This document shows, piece after piece, positions 9,651 to 17,860 of a stretch of 64,000 nt of DNA. Numbering within the stretch: the stretch's first letter is position 1; every line of letters begins with the position of its first letter. Where the stretch lies: NCBI RefSeq assembly GCF_030409685.1, contig NZ_JAUFQJ010000013.1, positions 124,001 through 188,000 on the forward strand, given 5' to 3'. A program made the position numbers and the translations under genes. The notes under the pieces are model-generated. The model did no database searches. It saw nothing but the letters and a program-made list of their open reading frames with translations, and was not told the DNA's origin. Origin of the DNA: Ferruginibacter paludis (GTDB taxonomy: Bacteria > Bacteroidota > Bacteroidia > Chitinophagales > Chitinophagaceae).

Positions 9651-10220
9651 TTAATTGAGCAGCGGATCAATTGGGAAATTGATCATCATTTCATAATCGC
9701 CGCCCAAATGTTTAAGGCTATCTTTCCAAATATCATCCGGCGACGGGTGAAATACCAGGTTTCGTGTAGCCGTTACCGTTAGCCAGCTTTTTTCTTTCAG
9801 CTCATTGTTTAACTGGCCTTCACTCCAGCCGCTGTAACCAATAAAAAAACGCACCTTATTAAAATCCAGCTGCTGGGTTTTAACCATTTCAGAAAGTTTT
9901 TCAAAATCGCCTCCCCAGTAAACGCCTTTCATTACTTCCAGACCGCCAGGCACCTCTTCGGGGTACTGATGCAAAAAATGTATGGTATCCATTTGCACCG
10001 GGCCGCCGTAATAAACTGGTATCGGAAACCCGTCAAAGCCGGTCATCAGTTCATCCAGGGTTTGTTCAAATTGTTTGTTTAGTACAAAGCCAAAACTACC
10101 CTGTTGCTGGTGTTCGCAAATAAAGATTACCGTGCGCATAAAATTCGGGTCCTTCAAAAAAGGATCGGCTATTAATAATATACCTGCAGCGGGAGAAATC
10201 ATGTTTGTAAAATAATTCAA
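9651..10220 (-). CDS. YqgE/AlgH family protein (UPF0301)
   Basis: A 189-residue soluble protein. Family landmarks are AAGILLIADPFLKDPNF near the start, VIFICEHQQQGSFGFVLNK, YYGGPVQMDTIHFLH, RFFIGYSGWSEGQLNNEL and DDIWKDSLKHLGGDY. AlgH was first linked to alginate regulation in Pseudomonas, but no biochemical function is agreed. The start used gives MNYFTNMISPAAG; the second ATG (10202) would begin directly at the conserved core and is equally plausible. It is divergent from the sensor kinase gene. Confidence 0.9.
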   Translation of the reverse strand: MNYFTNMISPAAGILLIADPFLKDPNFMRTVIFICEHQQQGSFGFVLNKQFEQTLDELMTGFDGFPIPVYYGGPVQMDTIHFLHQYPEEVPGGLEVMKGVYWGGDFEKLSEMVKTQQLDFNKVRFFIGYSGWSEGQLNNELKEKSWLTVTATRNLVFHPSPDDIWKDSLKHLGGDYEMMINFPIDPLLN

Positions 10221-10336
10221 TTATTTATGTTACCGAAATAATCAGTGGCTTATTTTTGAAATGTGATTTAGTTCTAAAACCTTCGTTAAATTTACCTTTT
10301 ACAATACCATAACCGGCTAAAAGCCCCTGAGTAATT

Positions 10337-10344
10337 TACTTTTG
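10337..10344 (+). promoter_or_regulatory. Candidate -7 element of the sensor kinase gene
   Basis: TACTTTTG matches the Bacteroidota -7 consensus TAnnTTTG. No good TTTG -33 element is seen at the usual distance. The box ends only 5 bases before the ATG at 10350, so transcription from it would give a leaderless or nearly leaderless mRNA. Confidence 0.35.
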
Positions 10345-10349
10345 CAAGC

Positions 10350-11675
10350 ATGAAGAAAATTTTTCCCGTTATTACTGTTTTAATATTTCTATCACTGTTG
10401 GGAATTATTTTCTTTCAGATACTTTGGATAAAAGGCTCGCTGCTTTCAGGCGAACAAAAGTTCAGGGATCACGTTGCAATGGCCACTTATCAGGCATCGG
10501 TAGACCTGATGTCGGAAAAAGGGAATTTAATACCACTCACCAAAAAGGGAGGCTTCATTTTTCCAAGTGAAGGATTGCAAAGAGATATCTTCAGACCGAC
10601 TATTTCACAACGGTATTCTAAAGATGAAATAAGGCAGATTATCCGGAAGGCTTTTGAAAAACAAAACCTGGAAAATATTCCTTTTGAATTTGCTATTGGT
10701 TCAACTACGCTTGTTGTGGAAGAAATGCAATCAGACAACTTTGTGAAAGTGTACAACGATTCTGCAAACAATAAACCTGTAGTGGTGCCGTTGGAACCAT
10801 CTCCGGGCAGCTTGTCAGAAGGGCTGTCGGCTGATGAAGTATTGATTCTGATTGTGCCACATGTAAAAAGTTTTGTCTGGCAATCCATGACTTGGTTTAT
10901 CGTTGGCGCAATTGTTTTCACCATCATTATTATCTGTGCCTTTTTTATCACAGTAAGGGCGCTCATCAAACAGAAAAAACTGAGTGAAATCAAATCTGAT
11001 TTCATCAACAATATGACGCATGAGTTTAAGACGCCGCTTGCTACTATTTCACTTGCTGTAGATGCGTTGAAAAATGAGAAGGTGATCAATGACAGGGAAA
11101 AAATGAACTATTTTACCGGCATCATAAAAGAAGAAAATAAGCGCATGAATAAACAGGTAGAAACCATACTGCAGGCAGCTTTGCTGGATAAGCAGGAGGT
11201 TCAGTTAAACCTGAAAAAATTGCATGCACACGAATTAATAAACAGCGCCTTAAACAATATCAATTTACAGGTAGAAGAAAAACACGGGCGTCTTAATGTA
11301 CATTTTGGAGCCGCCAATGATTTGCTGATGGCAGACGATGTACACTTCACCAACCTGGTAAGCAACCTGCTTGATAATGCCGTAAAATACTCCGGTGATA
11401 ACCTGCTGATAAAAATCAGTACGCAAAATTCCGGCAACACGTTTAAAATAAAAATTGAGGACAACGGTATTGGCATGAACAAAGAAACCCTCAGCAGGAT
11501 CTTCGAAAAATTTTACCGTGCGCATACCGGAAACCTGCACAACGTAAAAGGGTTTGGCCTGGGATTAAGTTATGTAAAAACGATGGTAGAAGCTCACAAG
11601 GGTACTATCAAGGCAGAAAGTGTGGTGGGTAAGGGAACCAGTTTTTTGCTGAGCTTTCCGTTAATAAGGGCTTAG
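10350..11675 (+). CDS. Two-component sensor histidine kinase
   Basis: A 441-residue inner-membrane kinase. One membrane helix lies at about residues 5-25 and a second at about 178-202; between them is a periplasmic sensor region of about 150 residues of no recognised type. The HisKA domain carries the phospho-accepting His224 in NNMTHEFKTPLATI. The ATPase domain has the N box LVSNLLDNAVKYS, the G1 box EDNGIGM and the G2 box GFGLGLSY. All catalytic blocks are intact. No response regulator follows; the next gene is mraZ after a long gap, so the partner is elsewhere. The ATG at 10350 follows a -7-like box by 5 bases. Confidence 0.92.
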   Translation: MKKIFPVITVLIFLSLLGIIFFQILWIKGSLLSGEQKFRDHVAMATYQASVDLMSEKGNLIPLTKKGGFIFPSEGLQRDIFRPTISQRYSKDEIRQIIRKAFEKQNLENIPFEFAIGSTTLVVEEMQSDNFVKVYNDSANNKPVVVPLEPSPGSLSEGLSADEVLILIVPHVKSFVWQSMTWFIVGAIVFTIIIICAFFITVRALIKQKKLSEIKSDFINNMTHEFKTPLATISLAVDALKNEKVINDREKMNYFTGIIKEENKRMNKQVETILQAALLDKQEVQLNLKKLHAHELINSALNNINLQVEEKHGRLNVHFGAANDLLMADDVHFTNLVSNLLDNAVKYSGDNLLIKISTQNSGNTFKIKIEDNGIGMNKETLSRIFEKFYRAHTGNLHNVKGFGLGLSYVKTMVEAHKGTIKAESVVGKGTSFLLSFPLIRA

Positions 11676-12050
11676 ACAATACCAGTTAATTTAATATTCA
11701 CACACCTGCTCTTTACTATTCATCCACGAATTGGCCGGTGAACCCCTTCCCGGATAAAATACAATTTGCTTCACCTGATTTTACTGCCGGCAAACTGATT
11801 CACCAGCGTGTTTTACTCGCATAGTTTGTTTGTTTTTTATCATAGGATGTTGGATTGACTTTCTCAATTCCGACAACAAAAAATGAAGCTTACTTACTTC
11901 TAAATATGATCGGCCAATTAAAATAGTCTGAAAAATTAAAAGCCTTGCTTCCTTGTTTACATTGTCGGTTTTGTTGTTTAGGATGATGCATCCGCCGGAT
12001 ATTTTAGTGTGCCACTTCCAGTAAAACTTGCTGAAATCACATTCGCCCTG

Positions 12051-12082
12051 AGTAATCCACATAAAACGCACAGTAATCCACA
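12051..12082 (+). repeat. Two AGTAATCCACA direct repeats, DnaA-box-like
   Basis: Identical 11-mers at 12051-12061 and 12072-12082 start 21 bp apart, two helical turns. Each contains TAATCCACA, one base different from the DnaA box TTATCCACA. Together with the perfect box at 12146-12154 they suggest DnaA binding in front of the division cluster; this is an inference. Confidence 0.5.
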
Positions 12083-12145
12083 AGGTTATTAACATAAATA
12101 ACGTGCTTTTTCGGCTGATACTTGTACTGGTGTTAATTCTTCAGC

Positions 12146-12154
12146 TGTGGATAA
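12146..12154 (-). promoter_or_regulatory. Perfect DnaA-box-like sequence (TTATCCACA on minus strand)
   Basis: The + strand reads TGTGGATAA, the exact reverse complement of the consensus DnaA box. It lies about 17 bp upstream of the putative -33 element of mraZ, a position where bound DnaA could affect transcription. Confidence 0.45.
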
Positions 12155-12158
12155 AAAT

Positions 12159-12203
12159 CTTTTTCCCTTATTTGGTAAGAAGGTGGGAAAAAGTGTTATT
12201 TTG
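12159..12203 (+). promoter_or_regulatory. Putative mraZ promoter with 9-bp inverted repeat operator
   Basis: TTTG at 12171-12174 and TATTTTG at 12197-12203, 22 bases apart, resemble the Bacteroidota -33 and -7 elements. The inverted repeat CTTTTTCCC (12159-12167) and GGGAAAAAG (12185-12193) flanks the -33 box. The right arm overlaps TGGGA (12184-12188), the half-site recognised by MraZ in other bacteria, so autoregulation is possible. Confidence 0.4.
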
Positions 12204-12240
12204 TGTGAATATTTATTCATTAAGTGTAATTCAGCTGTAA

Positions 12241-12699
12241 ATGACAGGTTTTCTTGGCGAATACGAGGTTACAATCGACCCCAAGGGACGGTTTCTTGTA
12301 CCTGCTGCTTTAAAAAAGCAGTTGGTAGAAGAAGGGGCACACCAGTTTGTTATCAACAGGGGATTAGACAGCTGCCTGAGTTTATATCCCATGGAGAGCT
12401 GGGATATTTTGTACGCCAAAGTAAGTAAGCTGAATGATTTCGACATAAAGGCGAGTGCTTTTAAAAGACGTTTTTTAAACGGTGCTTCAAAGGTAGAACT
12501 TGATACGGCAGGAAGGTTGTTACTGCCAAAAAATTTGATGGAATATGCAAGTTTGGTGAAAGATGCCGTGCTGATATTTATTGGTGATAAAATTGAAATC
12601 TGGGATAAAATTAAATACAAAGAGTTCTTTGAATCTTTTTCACAGGATGAGTTCAAAAAAATGGCGGATGAAGTAATGGGGTCAAAATCCGAAAGCTAA
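12241..12699 (+). CDS. mraZ: Transcriptional regulator MraZ
   Basis: A 152-residue protein with two SpoVT/AbrB-type swapped-hairpin domains: the first around MTGFLGEYEVTIDPKGRFLVPAALKK, the second around LDTAGRLLLPKNLMEYA. MraZ forms ring-shaped oligomers that bind repeated TGGG-type sites and controls the dcw cluster. It is the first gene of that cluster here, 22 bases before rsmH. The ATG is preceded by TTCAGCTGTAA with no Shine-Dalgarno sequence, as is common in this phylum. Confidence 0.96.
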   Translation: MTGFLGEYEVTIDPKGRFLVPAALKKQLVEEGAHQFVINRGLDSCLSLYPMESWDILYAKVSKLNDFDIKASAFKRRFLNGASKVELDTAGRLLLPKNLMEYASLVKDAVLIFIGDKIEIWDKIKYKEFFESFSQDEFKKMADEVMGSKSES

Positions 12700-12721
12700 A
12701 AACGCAGATCAATTGAAAGGT

Positions 12722-13678
12722 ATGGAAGAGGAAAATCAACAGCTGCCAAACAATCAAAAAGACGCAGAAGCTGGTTACCACGTGCCGGTTTTGCTGAACG
12801 AGTCAATAGATGCCTTGTCAATACAGCCTGATGGTGTGTATGTGGATTGCACCTTTGGCGGTGGCGGTCATAGTCGTGCCATTTTACAACGCCTGGGCCA
12901 AAAGGGAAAGCTGGTAGCGTTTGACCAGGATGATGATGCCAGGAAAAATTTGCCTGATGATGAACGGGTGATTTTTATACCTCAAAATTTTCGTCACCTG
13001 CAACGTTTTTTACGCCTGCATAAAATAACAAAGGTGGAGGGCATTCTGGCTGACCTTGGTGTATCGAGCCACCAGTTTGATGAAGCCGGGAGAGGTTTTT
13101 CCACACGGTTTGATGCCGACCTCGATATGAGGATGGACCAGCGGCAAACCATTACAGCTGCTGCCATTTTAAAAACTTTTACAGAATCGCAATTGCATAA
13201 AATGCTTGAACAATACGGGGAAGTAACCAATGCAAAAACACTTGCCAAAACAATCGTTCAGCAAAGGGCCTTAACATCCATTAAAACAATCAATGAATTT
13301 AAACAGGCCGTACAATCTGTTGTGAAAGGGAATCCTCAAAAATATTTTGCCCAGGTATTTCAGGCGCTGCGTATTGAAGTGAACGATGAGTTGGGAGCTT
13401 TAAAAGAATTGCTGCAGCAAATTCCCGCATTATTAAAGCCCGGTGGCCGGGCGGCTATCATTACTTTTCACTCTTTGGAAGACCGGTTAGTAAAGAATTT
13501 TTTTAAAGCTGGCAGTTTTACAGACACGGAGGCGGATGATATTTATGGCGGCAGACCGGAAAGCCCGTTGCTGGTAATTACCAAAAAACCGATTCTGCCG
13601 GGCACTGCAGAAACAAAACAAAATAAAAGATCAAGAAGCGCCAAACTTAGAGTGGCAGAAAGAAAATCAGACGTATGA
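12722..13678 (+). CDS. rsmH: 16S rRNA (cytosine(1402)-N(4))-methyltransferase
   Basis: RsmH (MraW) methylates N4 of C1402 in the ribosomal P site using S-adenosylmethionine. The SAM motif is VDCTFGGGGHSRAIL; other family blocks are GILADLGVSSHQFD, RGFSTRFDADLDMRMD, QVFQALRIEVNDEL and the C-terminal FHSLEDRLVKNFF. About 318 residues is the normal length. A TTG at 12713 is in frame three codons earlier, but the ATG at 12722 with GAAAGG just upstream is chosen. It follows mraZ by 22 bases in the dcw operon. Confidence 0.95.
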   Translation: MEEENQQLPNNQKDAEAGYHVPVLLNESIDALSIQPDGVYVDCTFGGGGHSRAILQRLGQKGKLVAFDQDDDARKNLPDDERVIFIPQNFRHLQRFLRLHKITKVEGILADLGVSSHQFDEAGRGFSTRFDADLDMRMDQRQTITAAAILKTFTESQLHKMLEQYGEVTNAKTLAKTIVQQRALTSIKTINEFKQAVQSVVKGNPQKYFAQVFQALRIEVNDELGALKELLQQIPALLKPGGRAAIITFHSLEDRLVKNFFKAGSFTDTEADDIYGGRPESPLLVITKKPILPGTAETKQNKRSRSAKLRVAERKSDV

Positions 13679-13737
13679 TGCCAGGTGCAATTAACTGCTG
13701 AACTAAGGCAAAGATTTGACAAAACAATTAATTAAAA

Positions 13738-14085
13738 GTGGAAGAAAATATAAAAACATCAGGCAAAGCACCAGGACGTAAAGCAGACTGGAGGCGGTTT
13801 TTAAACCATCAATGGGTAGTTGAAAATATTCCCTTCTTTTTATTTTTAGCGGTGCTGGCCGTATTGTATATCTACAACGGTCATTATGAAGATAAAATAA
13901 CAAGAAAGATTGGCGCAACGGAAAAGCACATTAAGGAACTGGAATACGAATACAAGACCATCAAAAGCGAAGTGATTTTTAGAAGTAAGGCAAGTGAACT
14001 GGCCAAGGCGGTAGAGCCACTGGGATTGAGAGAACTTACCACCGCGCCGGTTTTGCTGGATAGTATCGCTGCGGCAAAACGGTAG
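13738..14085 (+). CDS. ftsL: FtsL-like cell division protein
   Basis: A 115-residue bitopic protein. About 40 cytoplasmic residues are followed by one membrane helix (ENIPFFLFLAVLAVLYIYNG) and a periplasmic coiled coil (KITRKIGATEKHIKELEYEYKTIKSEV). The position between rsmH and the PBP gene is that of ftsL, and size and topology agree. FtsL forms the FtsQLB complex that activates septal synthesis by FtsW and the PBP. The start is GTG; no in-frame ATG precedes the helix. Sequence similarity of FtsL proteins is always low, so the assignment rests on position and topology. Confidence 0.85.
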   Translation: MEENIKTSGKAPGRKADWRRFLNHQWVVENIPFFLFLAVLAVLYIYNGHYEDKITRKIGATEKHIKELEYEYKTIKSEVIFRSKASELAKAVEPLGLRELTTAPVLLDSIAAAKR

Positions 14086-14197
14086 CTTCCGGTAAATCTC
14101 AGGGGCATAATAAGAATGAAAAATATTTAATCAGCATATAAAGCCGTTGGGGTCTTTCTTTAAAACGAAGAAATAAGCGGCCAGGACGATCAGTATT

Positions 14198-16354
14198 TTG
14201 GATATAAAAAAAGACATATTATGGAGGGTGTACCTCAGTTTTATTGTGATGATAGTACTGGGTGCAATTGTGATAGGCAGGGCATTTTATATTCAAACCG
14301 TTGAAGGTAAATTCTGGAGCAGGATGGGTGACAGTCTGCATTTAAAATATATGCCGCTGGAAGCAGAAAGAGGTACGATTTACAGTGAAGATGGGAATAT
14401 GCTGAGTACATCCATCCCGATTTTTGACGTGTATGTTGATTTTGGAGCAGATGGTTTAAGAGAAAAAGGGGGCAAACGGTTTAAAGAAAATGTGGACTCG
14501 CTGAGTATTTACCTGGCACGGCTGTTTAAGGATAAAACAAGTGCCGCTTATAAAAAAGAAATGCAGCTGGCCTATAAAAATGAGGACCGCTATTATACCT
14601 TGAAAAAAAAGATATCATTTGTAGAATACGCTCAGTTACGTGAGTTTCCATTGGTAAAACAGGGGAGGAATAAAAGCGGGTTCATTATTGATCCGAGGGA
14701 TAAGCGCATCAATCCGTATGTGTTGCTGGCTAACAGAACAATTGGTTTATCAAGAGACAATGCTACCAGAAATGTGGGTATAGAACAGAGCTATGACAGT
14801 GTGCTGAGAGGCACCAGCGGGCAGCGTTTGATGCGATACATTGCCGGCGCCTACATGCCGGTGGAAGGTGCAGAACTGGAACCGGAAAATGGTAAAGATG
14901 TTATCACTACCCTGGATACTTACATGCAGGATGTAGCAGAAAATGCATTGATGAAAATGCTGGTTGGCAATAATTCATTGCACGGAACTGCGATTGTGAT
15001 GGAAACAGCTACCGGTAAAATAAAAGCCATTGCCAATTTGGGCCAGTTGAAAAATGCAGATGGTACGGTGCAAAAAGACCAGGCAGGCAACAGCATTTAT
15101 GCCGAGGATTTAAATTATGGAATTGGTAAAGCTACTGAGCCGGGTTCCATCTTTAAACTCGCCACCCTGTTAAGTTTGCTGGAAGATAAATACGTAACCA
15201 AAAATTCGCTGATAGATTGTGAGGGAGGAGTAAAGCAGTTTTACGGTTTAAAGATTCACGACACGCATCCCAACCATGTACTGACGGTGAAGGATGCTTT
15301 TGCAGCAAGCAGCAACGTTGCTTTTGCAAAAATGGCTGACCAGTATTACCACGCACAACCATCCAAATTTATAGAGCATTTGCATCACCTGCGGTTGGAT
15401 ACCATTACAGGTATTGATATCACCGCGGCATCCGGGAGGCCGTTGATTAAAAAGCCGGCTAACCGCAGCTGGGCGAATACCACTATACCTTTCATGGCAC
15501 ATGGTTATGAAGAACTGGTAACACCGCTGCATATGCTGATGCTTTACAATGCGGTAGCCAACAACGGCAAAATGATGAAGCCTTACCTGGTAAATTCATT
15601 CCGGGAATATGGCGCAGATATTAAGACGATACATCCGCAGGTAGTAGTGGAAAAAATTTGCAGCGATGAAACACTTGCCCAGCTAAAAGAATGTTTGCAG
15701 GCAGTGGTTGACAGCGTACACGGAACAGGACATAAAATTTTATTTGACAGTGCATACGCTATTGCAGGCAAAACAGGTACTGCAGTTACAGCACTTAATA
15801 ATAAAGGATATAACAAAGGAAATAAAATTTACCAGGCTTCCTTTATTGGTTATTTCCCTGCCAATCAGCCAAAGTATACTGTTGCTGTGGTGATTCAAAA
15901 CAGCAACGAATCAAAATTAGTGTACGGTGCAGATGTGTCGGGTACTGTGTTTAAAGAAATAAGTGATCGTATTTATGGCCGTTTCTTAGGCAGCAAAAAA
16001 TTCATCACTACATCCGTTGATACAACAAAGTACAATTATTACGGAATGAAGAATGAGTGGGGATCCATCTTTAATACCCTTAAGCTGCCTTATAAAGATT
16101 CCGCTGGCGGGGGCTACTGGCGGTCGACCACCATGCAAAATAACGCAGCTGTTTTAAAAACAACAGCCTATACAACAACGGGTACTGCCATCATTCCGGC
16201 AGTGATTGGAATGGGATTAAAAGATGCTGTGTACCTGATGGAAAATAAAGGATTGAAGGTAATGGCTACCGGACGGGGAAGGGTTTTAAATCAATCATTA
16301 CCACCCGGAGCTGCTTTTAAAAAGGGAACAACTATAACACTATTTTTAAATTGA
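14198..16354 (+). CDS. ftsI: Division-specific penicillin-binding protein (FtsI/PBP3-like) with C-terminal PASTA domain
   Basis: A 718-residue transpeptidase that cross-links septal peptidoglycan. An N-terminal membrane helix (about residues 10-30) precedes the dimerisation domain (AERGTIYSEDGNMLSTS). The transpeptidase has all three motifs: Ser317 in EPGSIFKL, SSN at 371-373 and Lys525 in AGKTGTA. A single PASTA module (PAVIGMGLKDAVYLMENKGLKV) ends the protein. The PASTA tail resembles SpoVD and Gram-positive PBP2x-type proteins and is also usual in Bacteroidota. The start appears to be TTG at 14198, giving MDIKKDILWRVYLS; no ATG fits as well. The stop overlaps the murE start as ATGA. Confidence 0.94.
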   Translation: MDIKKDILWRVYLSFIVMIVLGAIVIGRAFYIQTVEGKFWSRMGDSLHLKYMPLEAERGTIYSEDGNMLSTSIPIFDVYVDFGADGLREKGGKRFKENVDSLSIYLARLFKDKTSAAYKKEMQLAYKNEDRYYTLKKKISFVEYAQLREFPLVKQGRNKSGFIIDPRDKRINPYVLLANRTIGLSRDNATRNVGIEQSYDSVLRGTSGQRLMRYIAGAYMPVEGAELEPENGKDVITTLDTYMQDVAENALMKMLVGNNSLHGTAIVMETATGKIKAIANLGQLKNADGTVQKDQAGNSIYAEDLNYGIGKATEPGSIFKLATLLSLLEDKYVTKNSLIDCEGGVKQFYGLKIHDTHPNHVLTVKDAFAASSNVAFAKMADQYYHAQPSKFIEHLHHLRLDTITGIDITAASGRPLIKKPANRSWANTTIPFMAHGYEELVTPLHMLMLYNAVANNGKMMKPYLVNSFREYGADIKTIHPQVVVEKICSDETLAQLKECLQAVVDSVHGTGHKILFDSAYAIAGKTGTAVTALNNKGYNKGNKIYQASFIGYFPANQPKYTVAVVIQNSNESKLVYGADVSGTVFKEISDRIYGRFLGSKKFITTSVDTTKYNYYGMKNEWGSIFNTLKLPYKDSAGGGYWRSTTMQNNAAVLKTTAYTTTGTAIIPAVIGMGLKDAVYLMENKGLKVMATGRGRVLNQSLPPGAAFKKGTTITLFLN

Positions 16355-17814
16355 TGCTGAAAGATATTTTATATAAAGTAAGTCTGCGGACTGTAAAGGG
16401 TAATACCAATACAGCAATAAAAGATCTGCAGATTGACTCACGCAAAGTGAGCCAGGGCTCTTGCTTTATAGCCATTCGGGGTACTCTTTCAGATGGGCAT
16501 CAGTTTATAAATACAGCGGTTGAAAATGGCGCGGCTGCAATTGTTTGTGAAGCATTGCCTGCCAGTTTGAAAGATGGTGTTACCTATGTGGAAGTAGAGA
16601 ACAGTGCAGTAGCCGCCGGTTTTATGAGTCATAATTTTTATGATGAACCTTCCTCGAAATTGAAGTTGGTGGGGGTTACAGGCACCAATGGCAAAACAAC
16701 CATCGCTACTTTACTCTGGAAGCTCTTCACAGCATTGGGCTATAAATGTGGTTTGATAAGTACTATACAAAACCAGGTTGGGGATGAAGTGATTTCATCT
16801 ACCCATACCACACCCGATGTCATCAGTGTAAACGCGTTATTGAAAAAGATGGTGGATGCTGGCTGCACAATGGTATTTATGGAATGCAGTAGTCATGCTA
16901 TCCACCAGCACAGAATTACAGGATTACAATTCAGTGGGGCGTTGTTTAGCAATATTACCCACGATCACCTGGATTATCATAAAACATTTGATGAATACAT
17001 CCGTGTAAAAAAATCCTGGTTCGATGCTTTGCCGGCTACGGCCTTTGCCATCAGCAATGCAGATGATAAAAGGGGTGCGGTGATGTTGCAGAATACTGCG
17101 GCAAAAAAATATTTCTACAGCCTTAAAACAATGGCTGATTTTAAAGGGAAGATTTTAGAGAACAGCCTCGTTGGTTTGCATATGCTGGTGAACGACAGCG
17201 AAGTTTATTTCAGGTTAATCGGCGAGTTCAATGCCTATAATTTGCTGGCTGTATATGGTGCAGCTATTTGTATGGGTGAAGAAAAGGGTAATGTATTGCA
17301 GGTGTTGAGTAGCCTGGATGGAGCAGAGGGAAGATTTGACTATATGGTAAGTGCAAACGACCGGATTATCGGCATTGTTGATTATGCGCATACGCCAGAT
17401 GCGTTGCTGAATGTATTGGCCACCATCAAAAAATTAAGGCAGGGCAACGAGCACATTATTACTGTAGTAGGCTGCGGTGGCGACAGGGATAAAACAAAGC
17501 GGCCTATCATGGCAGCAGCTGCATGTGAACACAGCGACCGTGTAATTTTTACAGCTGATAATCCCAGAAGTGAAGATCCGCTGGAAATATTAAAGGAGAT
17601 GGAAGAAGGTGTAAATGTGGTAGCAAGAAAAAAGTATATCACCATCGCCGACAGAAGAGAAGCCATCAAAACTGCAGTGAGCCTGGCTGTTAAAGAGGAC
17701 ATTATTTTGGTAGCCGGCAAAGGCCATGAAAAATACCAGGAGATAAAAGGAGTGAAGTATGATTTTGATGACAAAAAAATATTAAATGAAATGTTTGAGT
17801 TGCTGGACAAGTAA
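16354..17814 (+). CDS. murE: UDP-N-acetylmuramoyl-tripeptide synthetase MurE, meso-diaminopimelate type
   Basis: MurE adds the third amino acid to UDP-MurNAc-L-Ala-D-Glu. The ATP loop GTNGKTT is at residues 110-116, and the amino-acid specificity motif DNPR is at 402-405 (ADNPRSEDP), which in characterised MurE enzymes marks meso-diaminopimelate rather than lysine. The N-terminal UDP-binding domain begins with DLQIDSRKVSQGSCFIAIRG. At 486 residues the length is normal. The start used is the ATG at 16354, which overlaps the stop of the PBP gene (ATGA) and implies coupled translation. Confidence 0.96.
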   Translation: MLKDILYKVSLRTVKGNTNTAIKDLQIDSRKVSQGSCFIAIRGTLSDGHQFINTAVENGAAAIVCEALPASLKDGVTYVEVENSAVAAGFMSHNFYDEPSSKLKLVGVTGTNGKTTIATLLWKLFTALGYKCGLISTIQNQVGDEVISSTHTTPDVISVNALLKKMVDAGCTMVFMECSSHAIHQHRITGLQFSGALFSNITHDHLDYHKTFDEYIRVKKSWFDALPATAFAISNADDKRGAVMLQNTAAKKYFYSLKTMADFKGKILENSLVGLHMLVNDSEVYFRLIGEFNAYNLLAVYGAAICMGEEKGNVLQVLSSLDGAEGRFDYMVSANDRIIGIVDYAHTPDALLNVLATIKKLRQGNEHIITVVGCGGDRDKTKRPIMAAAACEHSDRVIFTADNPRSEDPLEILKEMEEGVNVVARKKYITIADRREAIKTAVSLAVKEDIILVAGKGHEKYQEIKGVKYDFDDKKILNEMFELLDK

Positions 17815-17860
17815 CGAGTTAGCAAATTAAAAAGTAGCAAATTAATAAAGATAACAAAAC

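Larger units (their letters stand above)
11676..12240. other. 565-bp intergenic control region upstream of mraZ
   Basis: No gene is supported here. The 104-residue minus-strand frame at 11781-12095 has no recognisable domain and no likely start signal. The right half holds two direct AGTAATCCACA repeats, an inverted GTTATT-N6-AATAAC element (12085-12102), a perfect DnaA-box-like sequence on the minus strand (12146-12154) and a 9-bp inverted repeat around the putative mraZ promoter (12159-12193). These are listed separately. The left half (11676-11990) shows nothing I can name. Confidence 0.6.

Noticed and set aside
10490..11089. 199-residue minus-strand frame inside the sensor kinase gene
   Set aside because: Antisense to the conserved kinase core, no recognisable protein family.
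11781..12095. 104-residue minus-strand reading frame
   Set aside because: No domain, low-complexity hydrophobic start, and it covers the DnaA-like repeats and control region of mraZ.
11676..12240. Chromosomal replication origin
   Set aside because: Only one perfect and two imperfect DnaA-like boxes, and no dnaA, dnaN or parAB genes near; regulation of mraZ is the simpler reading.
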